Origin: Profftia lariciata
GTDB taxonomy: Bacteria > Pseudomonadota > Gammaproteobacteria > Enterobacterales > Enterobacteriaceae
Reading direction: 5' to 3'
Length of the DNA: 64,000 bases
NCBI RefSeq assembly: GCF_020541265.1
Contig: NZ_CP045925.1
Location: forward strand, 372,001-436,000
Shown here: positions 21,011-32,432 of the stretch, one piece after another
How positions within the stretch are numbered: position 1 is the stretch's first letter
Layout of the letters: each line of letters begins with the position of its first letter
Program-made: the position numbers and the translations under genes
Notes under the pieces: generated by a model
What the model was told of the DNA's origin: nothing
What the model saw: the letters and a program-made list of their open reading frames with translations, nothing else
Databases searched by the model: none

Positions 21011-23979
21011 TTAGATGTTTATTTAATGATATATTCAGAGTATTCAATAATTTTTTGATTATTTTTAAGTACCTTTTATATTTAATATATATTAATGTAT
21101 TATTTTTTTTACTGTTTTTAAAGTAGTAACAATAATAAATTTATTACTGTTGAACAAAAATTTACTTTTATTATTTTACTTGATAATAATAAATATTATT
21201 TACACACTATTTGTTACGGTTTACCATGATAAATAAGAACTAAATATCTTATGCCTATGCTATCATATAAAATGTTATTTATGTATTATATATGCTGAAT
21301 ATCATATAATTATACTATGGTTTATTATATTATAAATCGGCTAATGTATTGTAGCATTATTAAAATATTTTAATTAAAAATATTATTATTTATTTTATTC
21401 TGTTGATATTAAATATATATGTTTTCTCAAATTAATATAGATATGTATATAATAAGTATATTGTTTAGAAATATAAAATTAAATAATATTTTATTAAGTA
21501 AAATGCTATTATACTTGCTATGTAAATAAAATCATTAATTATAGTATGAACTATTTTAGTATATACAGTATCATTAGAATACTTAAAACAGTTATTATTA
21601 CTAATAATAACTTATTTTTTATTAAGTAAATATCATATATACATTGATCATACATTACCTTGTAATATAATATTTATAATATATAAATTATTTTTTTAAA
21701 AACAGAATATTTTTTAGTAATTCTATGTACGTATTAAATTTCAAATATATACTATTATTAAAAATTAAGTTATTTATTAATTTGTTTATATATCATATAT
21801 TTAATACTTTGCCAATCTGACTAAAAAATAAGTAAATATAATATATCTTGATAAGTATAATTGTATATTAAATACTGTTTAATATATGAATATCAACACA
21901 AATTAATTGAGTTATACATAGACTATTGTCATTAGTTATGATAAAAAATATTTTTTTACATCTTGCATATCTATTAATATATCTATTCATGAAGATAAAC
22001 ATATTTTTAATAAAAATTAAAAGATAAAAAAATTTATTATTAAATAATTAAATATTATATCAATATTGATCATGCCGAGTATAGTGATATTCTAAATATA
22101 TCTTCATTTATTATATAAATTAAAATCATACTAATTTAAATTAGTATTTTATATCCATAGCTTCTAAAATATTAATTGAAATATTTAGATATATCATTTA
22201 GCTTTATTTTTATAAAAATTAATTCTTATATCAATAACATCGTATATATGATAAAACTTATGCTTATAAGTTACTATCTTATGAGATACTAAAAAATTTT
22301 ATTTATATAAATATAATGTATAATGTATAATAGTTATTATTATATTGCAAGAATTTTATATAAGAATTTTATATAAAAATTATTATAAATAATCATTTAT
22401 TATTAACATTTATTGGTTAGAAAAAGATATATTATTATTTGATGGTAAGTAAATATATATCATATTTAATTAATATTTTATAGTAAGATAACAATTAATA
22501 AATAATTATTCTATTAAAAATACTGAAGATTTTTTTATTTATATGTTTTATTTAATAAATAATAATTATTTAAAATAACAAATTTTTAATTTTATCTATA
22601 TATAGTAATTATTTGTTAATAATGAATTAAACTATATTATAATATCTTATTAATAGATTAAATAAATATAATACCAAACATAAAATTTTTGTACTTTTTA
22701 CTTGATATAATAAATATTTGCTGAATTATTAATTACATCTTAGTAAGAATGCAACTTAATCTATTATCTTCTGATATATTTTACTATTTAATGAATTAAT
22801 AAATATTTCTTTATATATTTGTTATCATAATTTATTTTGAATATAAATATATTTTAAGATTAAATCTATTATTCTTATTTAAATACAATTACATTATAAA
22901 ATAAATTATGCTAATAATAGTATTTTAAATAATATTATTAAATAAATAATTCTTAATATATAATATGATACAAATTTTAAGTGCATTATATTATAAAAAA
23001 TAATTTAATATCTAGTATTATGATATTAAGAATAAAAATTATATATATATAATTAAAATGTATTTAAAATATTTTTTATTACTTATTTATGTAGTAATAA
23101 TATATAATTTTTTATTTAAAAAATGTAGATACATTAAAATATAAAATATTTTATGTATTAATTGCTAATTACAGAATATTTTAAATATTTAATACTTTGT
23201 TCAAATTATAGTATTTTTATAGTTAAAATAATACTATCTCAATTATATTGATAATTATTTATTTAATTTTTTGTATAATATAATATTATACATACTAGTA
23301 TATGACTGCTTATAATATTAGTAGTAGTTTTTTATTATTTATTTTAAGCTTATTAGTATAAGCATACTTTATATTTTTTTAAGTTATTTTATTTTAAAAT
23401 AAATATAAAAAAATTTTAATAATTTTTATTATAAAATAATATATTGCAAGTATTTTATATATTGATTAATAATCAATTATTAAACATAAATGTTTTTATA
23501 TATAATATTGATTTTTTTATTATTTATTAAACACATAGTAATCTTACATGGCTTGGTAACAATCTATGTAAGATTACAAATAGAGTTATTCTATATCTTT
23601 CTAAGTTAGCAATAAAATCATCTTACTCACTATATACGTGTGTTATAAATAAAATTTAATTAAGTATATTTTCTTGTTTGATCTCACATATAAATATTAA
23701 GTTCATTATTTTAATATATACTAATAATAATAACTAACTAAAAAATCTATAACAATCAATATGTTAGTTGAATTGTTAAATTTATTTTTTATTTTTAAAA
23801 TAAATTACATTATCAGATGTTTAGAAAATAATTAAATCAAATTTTTATAAAAGTTATATTAATTTAATAAGATTATATTTTATGTTTACTAATTACCTCC
23901 ATAAAACAATCTTTATAAGCAAAACATTTAAATTAGCTGATATATTTTATATTCTATCTATTATAAAATAAAAAAATCA
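21011..23979. other. 3-kb AT-rich gap, probably eroded uvrC 5' part and neighbours
   Basis: No open gene is present. By position the first part would be the rest of uvrC and possibly uvrY, but nothing aligns clearly. The one distinct structure is the long stem-loop at 23538-23577. Confidence 0.45.
23538..23577 (-). other. Perfect 12-bp stem-loop downstream of gnd
   Basis: Bases 23538-23549 (gtaatcttacat) and 23566-23577 are exact reverse complements, enclosing a 16-base loop ggcttggtaacaatct that is richer in G and C than its surroundings. It lies about 400 bases past the end of gnd. No T-run directly follows on either strand, so a terminator call is weak. It could equally be a piece of a structured RNA. 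Confidence 0.4.
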
Positions 23980-25389
23980 CTATTGTAACCATTCAGTATG
24001 AAATACACCTTCTTTGTCAATGCGTTTATAAGTATGTGCTCCAAAGTAATCACGCTGTGCCTGAATAAGATTAGCTGGTAGCACTGGTGAACGATAACTG
24101 TCATAATAAGAGATAGCCGCAGATAAGGTTGGAGTTGGAATACCACTCTGTACTGCATATATGATAACATCACGCATTGCTTGTTGATATTCGGTAGCAA
24201 TCTGTCTGAAATATGGAGCTAATAATAAATTAGCAAGTTCAGTATTATGCGCATAAGCATCAGTAATTTTTTGTAAGAAATCTGCACGAATAATACAGCC
24301 AGCCTGAAAAATTCTTGCTATTTCACCATAGTTTAAGTTCCACTGATATTTATATGATGCAACTCGTAATTGAGAAAAACCTTGAGCATAAGAAATAATT
24401 TTACCTAAATAAAGAGCACGTCGTATTTTTTCAATCAACATAACAGGATTACCACGAAATATTTGAATTTTTGGTCCAATTAATACCTTAGATGATATAA
24501 GTCGTTGATCTTTTAATGAAGATATATAACGAGCAAAAACAGATGCTGTTATTAACGATAGTGGTTCACCGAGCTCTAATGCACTCTGACTAGTCCATGT
24601 GCCAGTTCCCTTGTTAGCAGCCTGATCTAATATATAATCAACTAAATATTTATCATCTTTATCTTTTTTAGTAAAAATATTTTTAGTTATATCAATAAGG
24701 TAGCTTTTTAATTCACCTTGATTCCATTCAGTAAAAATATTAGATAAGTCTTCGTTAGATAAATTTAGACCATGTTTTAGTAGATAATAAGCTTCAGCAA
24801 TTAGCTGCATATCACCGTACTCAATACCATTATGTACCATTTTTACATAATGACCAGCCCCGTCAGATCCTATATAAGTTACACAAGATTCACCATCTTC
24901 AGTAATAGCAGCAATTTTATGTAATATTGGAGCTACTAGATCATATGCATCTTTTTGTCCACCCGGCATAATAGATGGTCCTTTTAAAGCTCCTTCTTCG
25001 CCACCTGATATACCAGTACCAATAAATTTAAATCCTTCAGCTGATAATTCATGATTACGACGTATTGTATCTTTAAAAAAAGTATTTCCACCATCTATAA
25101 TAATATCACCTTTTTCTAAGTAAGGTTTTAGAGAATTAATAGTTTTATCAGTAGCTTCACCAGCTTTTACCATTAATAGAATGCGACGAGGTATTTCAAG
25201 AGATTCAATAAATTTCTGAATAGAATAAAATGGTACTAATTGACTTTCCGGATTGTTAAATATTACTTGATTAGTTTTGTACTGAGATCTATTAAAAATT
25301 GACACTGCATATCCTCGACTTGCTATATTCAGTGCTAAATTTCGTCCCATTACTCCCATACCAATAACACCTATTTGTTGTTTTGACAT
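23980..25389 (-). CDS. gnd: 6-phosphogluconate dehydrogenase (decarboxylating)
   Basis: Gnd converts 6-phosphogluconate to ribulose 5-phosphate with NADPH and CO2 in the oxidative pentose phosphate pathway. The 469-residue product is full length (E. coli 468). It starts MSKQQIGVIGMGVMGRNLA with the NADP-binding glycine motif, followed by FNRS near residue 32. The substrate region GTGISGGEEGALKGPSIMPGG near 127-147 is present, as is the catalytic lysine in YVKMVHNGIEYGDMQLI near 184. The C-terminal tail SYDSYRSPVLPANLIQAQRDYFGAHTY is intact. A strong ribosome binding site (AGGAG) precedes the ATG. It stands alone between two long gaps. Confidence 0.97.
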   Translation of the reverse strand: MSKQQIGVIGMGVMGRNLALNIASRGYAVSIFNRSQYKTNQVIFNNPESQLVPFYSIQKFIESLEIPRRILLMVKAGEATDKTINSLKPYLEKGDIIIDGGNTFFKDTIRRNHELSAEGFKFIGTGISGGEEGALKGPSIMPGGQKDAYDLVAPILHKIAAITEDGESCVTYIGSDGAGHYVKMVHNGIEYGDMQLIAEAYYLLKHGLNLSNEDLSNIFTEWNQGELKSYLIDITKNIFTKKDKDDKYLVDYILDQAANKGTGTWTSQSALELGEPLSLITASVFARYISSLKDQRLISSKVLIGPKIQIFRGNPVMLIEKIRRALYLGKIISYAQGFSQLRVASYKYQWNLNYGEIARIFQAGCIIRADFLQKITDAYAHNTELANLLLAPYFRQIATEYQQAMRDVIIYAVQSGIPTPTLSAAISYYDSYRSPVLPANLIQAQRDYFGAHTYKRIDKEGVFHTEWLQ

Positions 25390-27406
25390 TGTAAGCTCCT
25401 ATTTACAGATAAAATATGTAATATATGATTCATAATAGATTAGTCAAAAATTTTCATTTAATTTATTTTTAATTAAGTGAATAATAAGTCATCTATATAT
25501 TGGTTAAATATACAAATTAAAGTATATTCTTAAAATTCCAGATTAAACAATATTTATATATAAAATAATTATCATCTAATCATAAATATAATTATTTAAT
25601 AATATAAATTAATTTTTTTTACTTAGAACATCATATCTATAATATTAATAATATTAAACTTTTTAAAAGTAATAGTAATATTTGCTTATTAGTTAAAAAA
25701 TTACTTTGATATTTAATAAATTAATTTAAATAATTATCTTACAAAATTTATATTTATCAAATATTTTTAATATCTCAAAGTGCTATTTATAGCATTACAT
25801 TAAGTATTTTTAACAAATATGATTTTACATTTATTAAAGATAATACTTTTATTTTTAATATTTTTATTAATTATTATTTAAATTTTTATCTATATAAATA
25901 TTTTAGTAGACTACTTTTATTAAAATATTTTTATAAACTTAAAAATTAATTCTAGAAATTTATAATAAAATTTTCTTATTTTTTTGAAGAGAGTAAACTA
26001 TAGAATATATCCATTGATATACTTTTCAATATTAAACTTTGATATAATAATCTTGATTATATTCATAATACTAATTTTCATTAATTAATAAAATTATATA
26101 ATAATATAATTATTAATTATATTACTGATAATTTTATTAATTTTATAAAAAATTAATATATATATTATATATAGTATTATTTAAATAATTTTAACAGTAT
26201 TAAAATAATAATTTTAATAAATTAATATGTTATAATTTTATTATATTATGTTAATTTATTATTTATCATTAGTATTTAATAGAAGATAATAATAATTATT
26301 ATGTCTTATTAATTTATACAAATATATTAATAAAATAAACTTAATACATACATTATAGAATAATCATAATATATCAATACTGTATTATATTAAAGTATTT
26401 AAGTATAAATTATAAATTTATTATAAAATAATATAAATATATATTACATTTATTAATTGAATAAAACTTATTTGCATGAATAATTACTTTACTGATTATT
26501 ATTGATTACTTATTACATGATTCATATTTTTATTTTTTATTAAATGAATAAAATACTATATAGATATGCTTGAAAATGAATATTTTTTGCAAAATACTAT
26601 TTAATAGTAAAGCATTTATATGTACCAGTTGACTACTGTATTAAAATACAGTTTTATATATAAATTAACGTAATCACGATAACTTACTTATTTATGATGA
26701 TGTCTGATAAATTACATGTTACATAAAATGTAATACAAATTTGTATCTTATTTAAAATAATAAAATTTTAACATTCTTCTTGAAGATTAAATAATTTTAG
26801 ATCACAGTATATTTTCTTAAATAAATTAATAAAAAATGTAATTTTTTAATTTATTTAGTTATAGTGCTATAATTTTTTATTTAATTAAAATTTAATATAA
26901 AATTTTTGCTAAAATTTAATTATAAGTAAATAAAATTTAGATTTTTAATATTATATATAATTGCATAAATTGATACAAAATGCCTATTTTATTATTAAAT
27001 TAATTATAAAATATTTAAGTATATTATTATAATCATTGTAACTTGATAAATACATATTATATACTTAGTATATTTTTTATTAATAGTTCTAAAATATTAT
27101 TATATTGTTTTGATATTTATCTTTATAAGATATCAAAATTATATTAATTACTTCAACAAAATAATAAGATAATAATATAAGTTATATTATCAATAATATT
27201 GATACTATTAAATAGTAATTGTATTAATAAAAATATCTTAAATAATATTTAAAAGTTTAAATAAACTGTTGGCTATAAGTAATAATTTAATAATTGTTAT
27301 TAATATGCTAAATAAATAATTTTATATATAAATCAATTATTTAGTGTTCATTATCATGTTTATTTATATAAAAAATTTTTATTATAAGTTAAAAATTACC
27401 AGAAAA
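25390..27406. other. 2-kb AT-rich gap
   Basis: I see no gene, relic or structured element between gnd and clpX beyond short AT repeats. Confidence 0.5.
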
Positions 27407-28663
27407 TTATGTTGTTGATTTACCATAAATAATTATTGGTTTTTCTTTACCATTAATAACATTATTATTAATAATTACTTTATTAACATTTTTTATTAAT
27501 GGTAAGTCATACATTATATCTAACAATACTTCTTCAACAATAGAACGTAGACCACGAGCACCTGTTTTTTTTATCATTGCTTTTTTAGCAATTGCAATTA
27601 AAGAGTCATCACAAAATTCTAAATTTACATTGTCCATATTAAATAATGCTTGATATTGTTTAGTTAATGCATTTTTTGGTTCTTTTAAAATTTTAATTAA
27701 AGAATTTTCGTTAAGTTCACATAGTGTAGCAATTACTGGTAGACGACCAATAAATTCAGGAATTAAACCAAATTTTAGTAAATCCTCTGGTGTAGTTTGA
27801 GATAACAATTCACTTTCAGTCTGTTTTTTAGACATAACCTGAATATTTGCACTAAAACCTATACTGGTACTAGTATTAATACGATCTGCAATAACTTTAT
27901 CTAAACCAGCAAATGCACCACCACAGATAAACAAAATTTTAGAAGTATCAACTTGTAGAAATTCTTGCTGTGGATGTTTACGGCCCCCTTGTGGTGGAAC
28001 TGAAGCAATAGTGCCTTCAATGATCTTAAGTAAAGCCTGTTGTACTCCTTCACCTGATACATCACGTGTAATAGATGGATTTTCTGATTTACGAGAAATC
28101 TTATCAATTTCATCTATATAAATAATACCATGTTGAGCTTTTTGTACTTCGTAATCACATTTCTGTAATAATTTCTGAATAATATTTTCAACATCTTCAC
28201 CTACATAACCAGCTTCAGTCAATGTAGTTGCATCAGCGATAGTAAATGGTACATTTAAGAAACGTGCTAAAGTTTCAGCCAATAAAGTTTTTCCACTACC
28301 AGTCGGACCTATCATTAAAATATTACTTTTACCTAACTCAACATCATTATTAATATCACTATTATGTAAACGTTTATAATGATTATATACAGCTACTGCC
28401 AAAACTTTTTTTGCTTTTTCTTGTCCAATAACGTAATCATCTAAATGATTACTAATTTCATGTGGTGTTGGTAAGGAATTAGAGTGAATATATGGAGATA
28501 TTTTTTTAATATCAGCATTTACAATCTCATTACATAAATAAATACATTCGTTGCAGATATAAACTGATAGCCCAGCGATTAATTTACGAACTTCATTTTG
28601 ATTTTTTCCGCAAAAAGAACAGTATAATAACTTATCTAAACTATCTTTGTGTTTATCTGTCAT
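27407..28663 (-). CDS. clpX: ATP-dependent Clp protease unfoldase ClpX
   Basis: ClpX is a hexameric AAA+ unfoldase that feeds tagged proteins into ClpP. The ATG at 28663 gives 418 residues (E. coli 424); an in-frame TTG one codon earlier is not needed. An AAGG ribosome binding site lies about nine bases upstream. The zinc-binding N-domain has C-x2-C...C-x2-C in LLYCSFCG and VYICNECI. Walker A is GPTGSGKT, Walker B IIYIDEIDK, the pore loop GYVG, and the RKH motif GGRKHPQQ. The sensor-2 region TGARGLRS is intact. It lies 265 bases downstream of clpP on the same strand, the E. coli order, but lon is elsewhere and on the other strand. Confidence 0.97.
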   Translation of the reverse strand: MTDKHKDSLDKLLYCSFCGKNQNEVRKLIAGLSVYICNECIYLCNEIVNADIKKISPYIHSNSLPTPHEISNHLDDYVIGQEKAKKVLAVAVYNHYKRLHNSDINNDVELGKSNILMIGPTGSGKTLLAETLARFLNVPFTIADATTLTEAGYVGEDVENIIQKLLQKCDYEVQKAQHGIIYIDEIDKISRKSENPSITRDVSGEGVQQALLKIIEGTIASVPPQGGRKHPQQEFLQVDTSKILFICGGAFAGLDKVIADRINTSTSIGFSANIQVMSKKQTESELLSQTTPEDLLKFGLIPEFIGRLPVIATLCELNENSLIKILKEPKNALTKQYQALFNMDNVNLEFCDDSLIAIAKKAMIKKTGARGLRSIVEEVLLDIMYDLPLIKNVNKVIINNNVINGKEKPIIIYGKSTT

Positions 28664-28928
28664 CAAATGTACCTTGTATTGTTTGTCTCTTTTGTTAAAT
28701 AAATTTTTTATGTATCAATGGATTTGTAATAGTAGATAAGTATGTAACGGTAGTATAGCAATATAATACATACAAACAATTAATTTCATTATAACATATA
28801 TTAATAATTAGTATGAAATACAGTAAAATTGTTATAAATATTTTAATCAATAAATATAATAATATATTAAATAATAGTATAAGTATTATAATTATTTATT
28901 TATGTAATCAATATAATAAAATATCATA

Positions 28929-29549
28929 TTAACTCCGATTAGTCATTATTGAATCTACTAAACCGTATTTTACAGCTTCATGAGCTGATAAGAAGTGATC
29001 ACGTTCAGTATCACGCTCAATTTCTTCTATTGATGTTCCTGAATGTTTAGCCAGAAGATTATTTATGTTAGTTTTAATATTTAAAATTTCTTTAGCATGA
29101 ATTTCAATATCTGTTGCTTGTCCTTGAAAACCACCTAGTGGTTGGTGAATCATTATACGCGCATTTGGTAAACAAAAGCGTTTTCCTTTGGTTCCTGCAG
29201 TTAATAGCAAAGCCCCCATAGAACATGCTTGTCCTATGCAAATAGTACTTACATCAATTTTAATAAATTGCATAGTATCATAAATAGACATTCCTGCAGT
29301 TATTACCCCCCCAGGAGAGTTTATGTAAAGATAAATATCTTTTTCTGGATTTTCTGCTTCAAGAAATAGCATTTGTGCTATTATAAGATTTGCCATATGA
29401 TCTTCAACATGACCGGTTAAGAAGATAATTCTTTCTTTTAATAAACGAGAAAAAATATCGTATGAACGTTCACCGCGAGGAGTTTGTTCAATAACCATGG
29501 GCACTAAAGTCATGTGTGACAATGAATTATGCTGGTTATTATATGACAT
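28929..29549 (-). CDS. clpP: ATP-dependent Clp protease proteolytic subunit ClpP
   Basis: ClpP is the tetradecameric serine protease chamber that works with ClpX or ClpA. The 206-residue product (E. coli 207) has the short propeptide ahead of LVPMVIEQ. The catalytic serine is in GQACSMGALLLTAG, the histidine in RIMIHQPLGG, and the aspartate in ERDTERDHFLS. The IGF-loop docking surface region EKDIYLYINSPGG is conserved. A clear GAGGAAG ribosome binding site precedes the ATG. In E. coli tig lies upstream; here only a short tig-like relic remains before the unrelated ubiI gene, which points to a rearrangement breakpoint. Confidence 0.97.
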   Translation of the reverse strand: MSYNNQHNSLSHMTLVPMVIEQTPRGERSYDIFSRLLKERIIFLTGHVEDHMANLIIAQMLFLEAENPEKDIYLYINSPGGVITAGMSIYDTMQFIKIDVSTICIGQACSMGALLLTAGTKGKRFCLPNARIMIHQPLGGFQGQATDIEIHAKEILNIKTNINNLLAKHSGTSIEEIERDTERDHFLSAHEAVKYGLVDSIMTNRS

Positions 29550-29649
29550 TAAATCTTCCTCTAGAAAATAATATGGATATTATTTGCGTTAATTTTATCA
29601 CAAAAAGTAGTTTTACTATATATACCATTATCTCAATATAATTACATTA

Positions 29650-29790
29650 TTAGATATTTTTATGTTTTTGTTGTGTAGTATTAAGAATACAGTTATTACT
29701 ATTAATATATATTAGCTAATTTAGCATTGTTTAGTGTATTTTTTAATATTTGAATAGTAATCCAATTCAATCTACTTATAATTTAAATAT
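29650..29790 (-). pseudogene. tig: Probable relic of trigger factor 3' end
   Basis: On the minus strand immediately upstream of clpP, one frame reads IELDYYSNIKKYTKQC and then, after stops, hydrophobic codons ending LILHNK. This resembles the trigger factor C-terminus around VIEFYSKNKELMDNMRN followed by AVEAVLAKAK. tig is the gene upstream of clpP in E. coli, so position supports the call. The match is short and includes stops and one apparent codon insertion, so I hold it only moderately. At most 427 bases lie between clpP and ubiI, so most of tig is physically absent. Confidence 0.4.
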
Positions 29791-29976
29791 CATTAGGGTT
29801 ATTTACGAATATATAACTTATTTAGTTTATTTATTTTCTATAAATATTTTTCTAAACTATTTTATACTAGTATATTATTTAATAGTTGTATGTATATCTT
29901 TTTCAGATAATACTATATTGTTTATCTGATTTATCTAATTGTTTAGGTATTATTAAGTAATACTGAAATTATAAAA

Positions 29977-31179
29977 TCAATCAGATAAATCAGATACATC
30001 AGATAATCCCATAGCATAACGTACTAAAAAAAATTTAAGATCAAATATATTATTAAATATTATCATACCTGTATCACGTAATACTTTTTTAGCACAATTA
30101 TCATCTTCAAAAAGATAACGAAATCCTTGCATTACAGCAAGCATTACCGCAGCATTATATTTACGCGAACGTTCATAACTACGCAAATACATATAACGAC
30201 CAATATCTTTTCCCTGACGCTGTAAACGTTTTATTTCAGATGTTAACTTAGCAACATCCATAAAACCTAAATTCATGCCTTGTCCTGCTAAAGGATGAAT
30301 AGTATGTGCTGCATCACCTACTAATGCTAAACGATGTGCTGCAAAACTACGCGCATAACGTCCAATAAGTGGGTATGATTGACGTGAACTTACTATTTGA
30401 CATAACCCTAAACGCATATCAAAAGCAACTGCTATTTCTCGGTTAAAATGATTATCTGATAGTAATCGTAAATATTGTTCTTTTTGTGGATTCATAGACC
30501 ATACAATTGAACATAATTTTTGATTTTTTAAAGGTAAAAAAGCCAAAATACTATTAGAATGGAAAATTTGACGTGCACAATTATTATGCTGTTGTTCAGT
30601 TTTAATTGTTGCGACTAATGCCTTATGTCCGTACTCCCAAAAAGTTAAGGGAATATCTGCATGTTTACGTAACCATGATTGTGCACCGTCTATCCCAATA
30701 ACTAAGCGTGCTGTTATTATTTGTTCATTATTTAAAATAACTAATGCTTCATTATCACCCCATTTAATTTGTTTAATACTTGCAGGAGTAATAATATCAA
30801 CATTTAATTGTTTCTTAACTTTATTCCATAGCGTTCTTTGAATTATAGAATTTTCAATAATATGCCCAAGGTGAGTGTAACCATATTCTTCGGCATTAAA
30901 CATAATACTTCCAAAACTGTCGCTATCCCATACTTCCATAGTTTGATAAGAATTAGTTCTTAAAGCAATGATATCTTGCCAAACATCAAGATGTTTTAAT
31001 ATACATTCGCTAGCAATATTTATCGTAGAGACACGTAATATAGAATTTGGATTAATTCCTTGAATATTAGATATATTTTCTTCAATTAAAGCAATATTAA
31101 GACCAGTTTCTTTGAGGGCTATTACTGTTGCTAATCCTAGCACACCGCCACCAGAAATAATAATATCAAAAGATTGCAT
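29977..31179 (-). CDS. ubiI: 2-octaprenylphenol hydroxylase UbiI (VisC)
   Basis: UbiI is the FAD mono-oxygenase that hydroxylates the ubiquinone ring at C5 during aerobic ubiquinone synthesis. The 400-residue product matches E. coli UbiI (400). It starts MQSFDIIISGGGVLGLA with the FAD-binding glycines, has ARLVIGIDGAQSWLRK in the middle, and the second FAD motif LVGDAAHTIHPLAGQGMNLGFMD near residue 285. The phrase YMYLRSYERSRKYNAAVMLAVMQGF distinguishes it from UbiH and UbiF. AGAGAA before the ATG may be the ribosome binding site. It follows ubiH by 80 bases on the same strand as in the E. coli pepP-ubiH-ubiI operon. Confidence 0.96.
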   Translation of the reverse strand: MQSFDIIISGGGVLGLATVIALKETGLNIALIEENISNIQGINPNSILRVSTINIASECILKHLDVWQDIIALRTNSYQTMEVWDSDSFGSIMFNAEEYGYTHLGHIIENSIIQRTLWNKVKKQLNVDIITPASIKQIKWGDNEALVILNNEQIITARLVIGIDGAQSWLRKHADIPLTFWEYGHKALVATIKTEQQHNNCARQIFHSNSILAFLPLKNQKLCSIVWSMNPQKEQYLRLLSDNHFNREIAVAFDMRLGLCQIVSSRQSYPLIGRYARSFAAHRLALVGDAAHTIHPLAGQGMNLGFMDVAKLTSEIKRLQRQGKDIGRYMYLRSYERSRKYNAAVMLAVMQGFRYLFEDDNCAKKVLRDTGMIIFNNIFDLKFFLVRYAMGLSDVSDLSD

Positions 31180-31259
31180 GATAATTCTCTTTTTTATACT
31201 TTATATAAAGTATCATATAAAATTAAAACTGTAAAATGAATCTAAATACAAAAATGTTC

Positions 31260-32432
31260 TTAGCGTTTAACCCACCCGAGCGCACGCCTAATAAGTGTTT
31301 CACGTAATTGCGGTATTAGTGTCATTGCTATCATGCCTAAATTACGTCCGATAACAAATGGTAATAAGCGATTAGAAAATATATGAATCAATCCATCTGT
31401 AACACTAATTGTAGCTTGTTGATCTGGTCTACGACGTTTTTGATATTGGCTAAGTACTTTATAACTACCTATATCATATCCTTGTATTTCGGCTTGAACA
31501 ATTATCTCTGCTAGAGACATAACATCACGTAAACCAAGATTAAATCCCTGACCAGCAATAGGATGTAAGGTTTGTGCTGCATTTCCTATTAAAGCGAGTC
31601 TATGACTAATATGTTGATGTGTATATATTAATTCTAGAGGATAGTAATAACGTTTATCAATTTTGATGATTTTGCCTAATATCCAACCAAATATCTGTTG
31701 AATATTATGGATAAATTTAATATCATTCCAGCTATCTACTTGTTCTTGTACAGGATAACACCAAGCTAATGAACATCGTCCTTCACTCAATGGTAACATA
31801 GCAAACGGGCCATAACATGTAAAACGTTCAAAAGCTTTATTATGATGTGGATAAGCAGTGATAAGATTAGTTATAACTGCTATTTGATCATATGTTGTTT
31901 TATTATAATGAATGTGACAATTTTGAGCTAATATTGAATATGAACCATCTGCTGCTACAAGTAATTCCCCTGTAAGAACAGTACCATTGTCTAACTGGAT
32001 GCTAGCACTATTTTTTTGACGTATAACTTTTACTATTTGCGCATAATGGGTTGATTGAACACCTGGTGCTTTCTGTAATAGTTTTAAGAAACATGTCCTA
32101 GCTTTATATATTTCAACAACTTGTCCTAAATAAGGTATTTTATAGTCTCGTGATCTTATTGATATCCAACCAACACCACCCTGATCACTAACATAAATAT
32201 TCTTTATAGGAGTTGCAAAAATCTGTAAATCTTGCCATATGCCAATTTGTTTTAATTGTTCGCATGTACCGTATGCCAAGGCAATGGCACGTGTATCAAA
32301 ATTAACCTGTTCTTTTTTTTGTGTAGATATAGTATTTACAATTTCAATTTGAATACGTCCAGAACTTAAAATAGAAACTGCAAGTGCAAGAGTCATGCCA
32401 GCCATACCTTCACCTACAATTATTATTTTCAT
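31260..32432 (-). CDS. ubiH: 2-octaprenyl-6-methoxyphenol hydroxylase UbiH
   Basis: UbiH is the FAD mono-oxygenase for C1 hydroxylation in ubiquinone synthesis. The 390-residue product (E. coli 392) starts MKIIIVGEGMAGMTLALAVS. The second residue of the usual GGG is glutamate, which still fits GxGxxG. It keeps DTRAIALAYGTCEQL, VAADGSYS, the FERFTCYGPFAMLPLSEGRCSLAWCYP block, and GNAAQTLHPIAGQGFNLGLRDV. AAGGAA lies about nine bases before the ATG. It is first of a two-gene minus-strand unit with ubiI. The pepP and ygfB genes that precede it in E. coli are gone. Keeping both hydroxylases suggests aerobic respiration. Confidence 0.96.
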   Translation of the reverse strand: MKIIIVGEGMAGMTLALAVSILSSGRIQIEIVNTISTQKKEQVNFDTRAIALAYGTCEQLKQIGIWQDLQIFATPIKNIYVSDQGGVGWISIRSRDYKIPYLGQVVEIYKARTCFLKLLQKAPGVQSTHYAQIVKVIRQKNSASIQLDNGTVLTGELLVAADGSYSILAQNCHIHYNKTTYDQIAVITNLITAYPHHNKAFERFTCYGPFAMLPLSEGRCSLAWCYPVQEQVDSWNDIKFIHNIQQIFGWILGKIIKIDKRYYYPLELIYTHQHISHRLALIGNAAQTLHPIAGQGFNLGLRDVMSLAEIIVQAEIQGYDIGSYKVLSQYQKRRRPDQQATISVTDGLIHIFSNRLLPFVIGRNLGMIAMTLIPQLRETLIRRALGWVKR

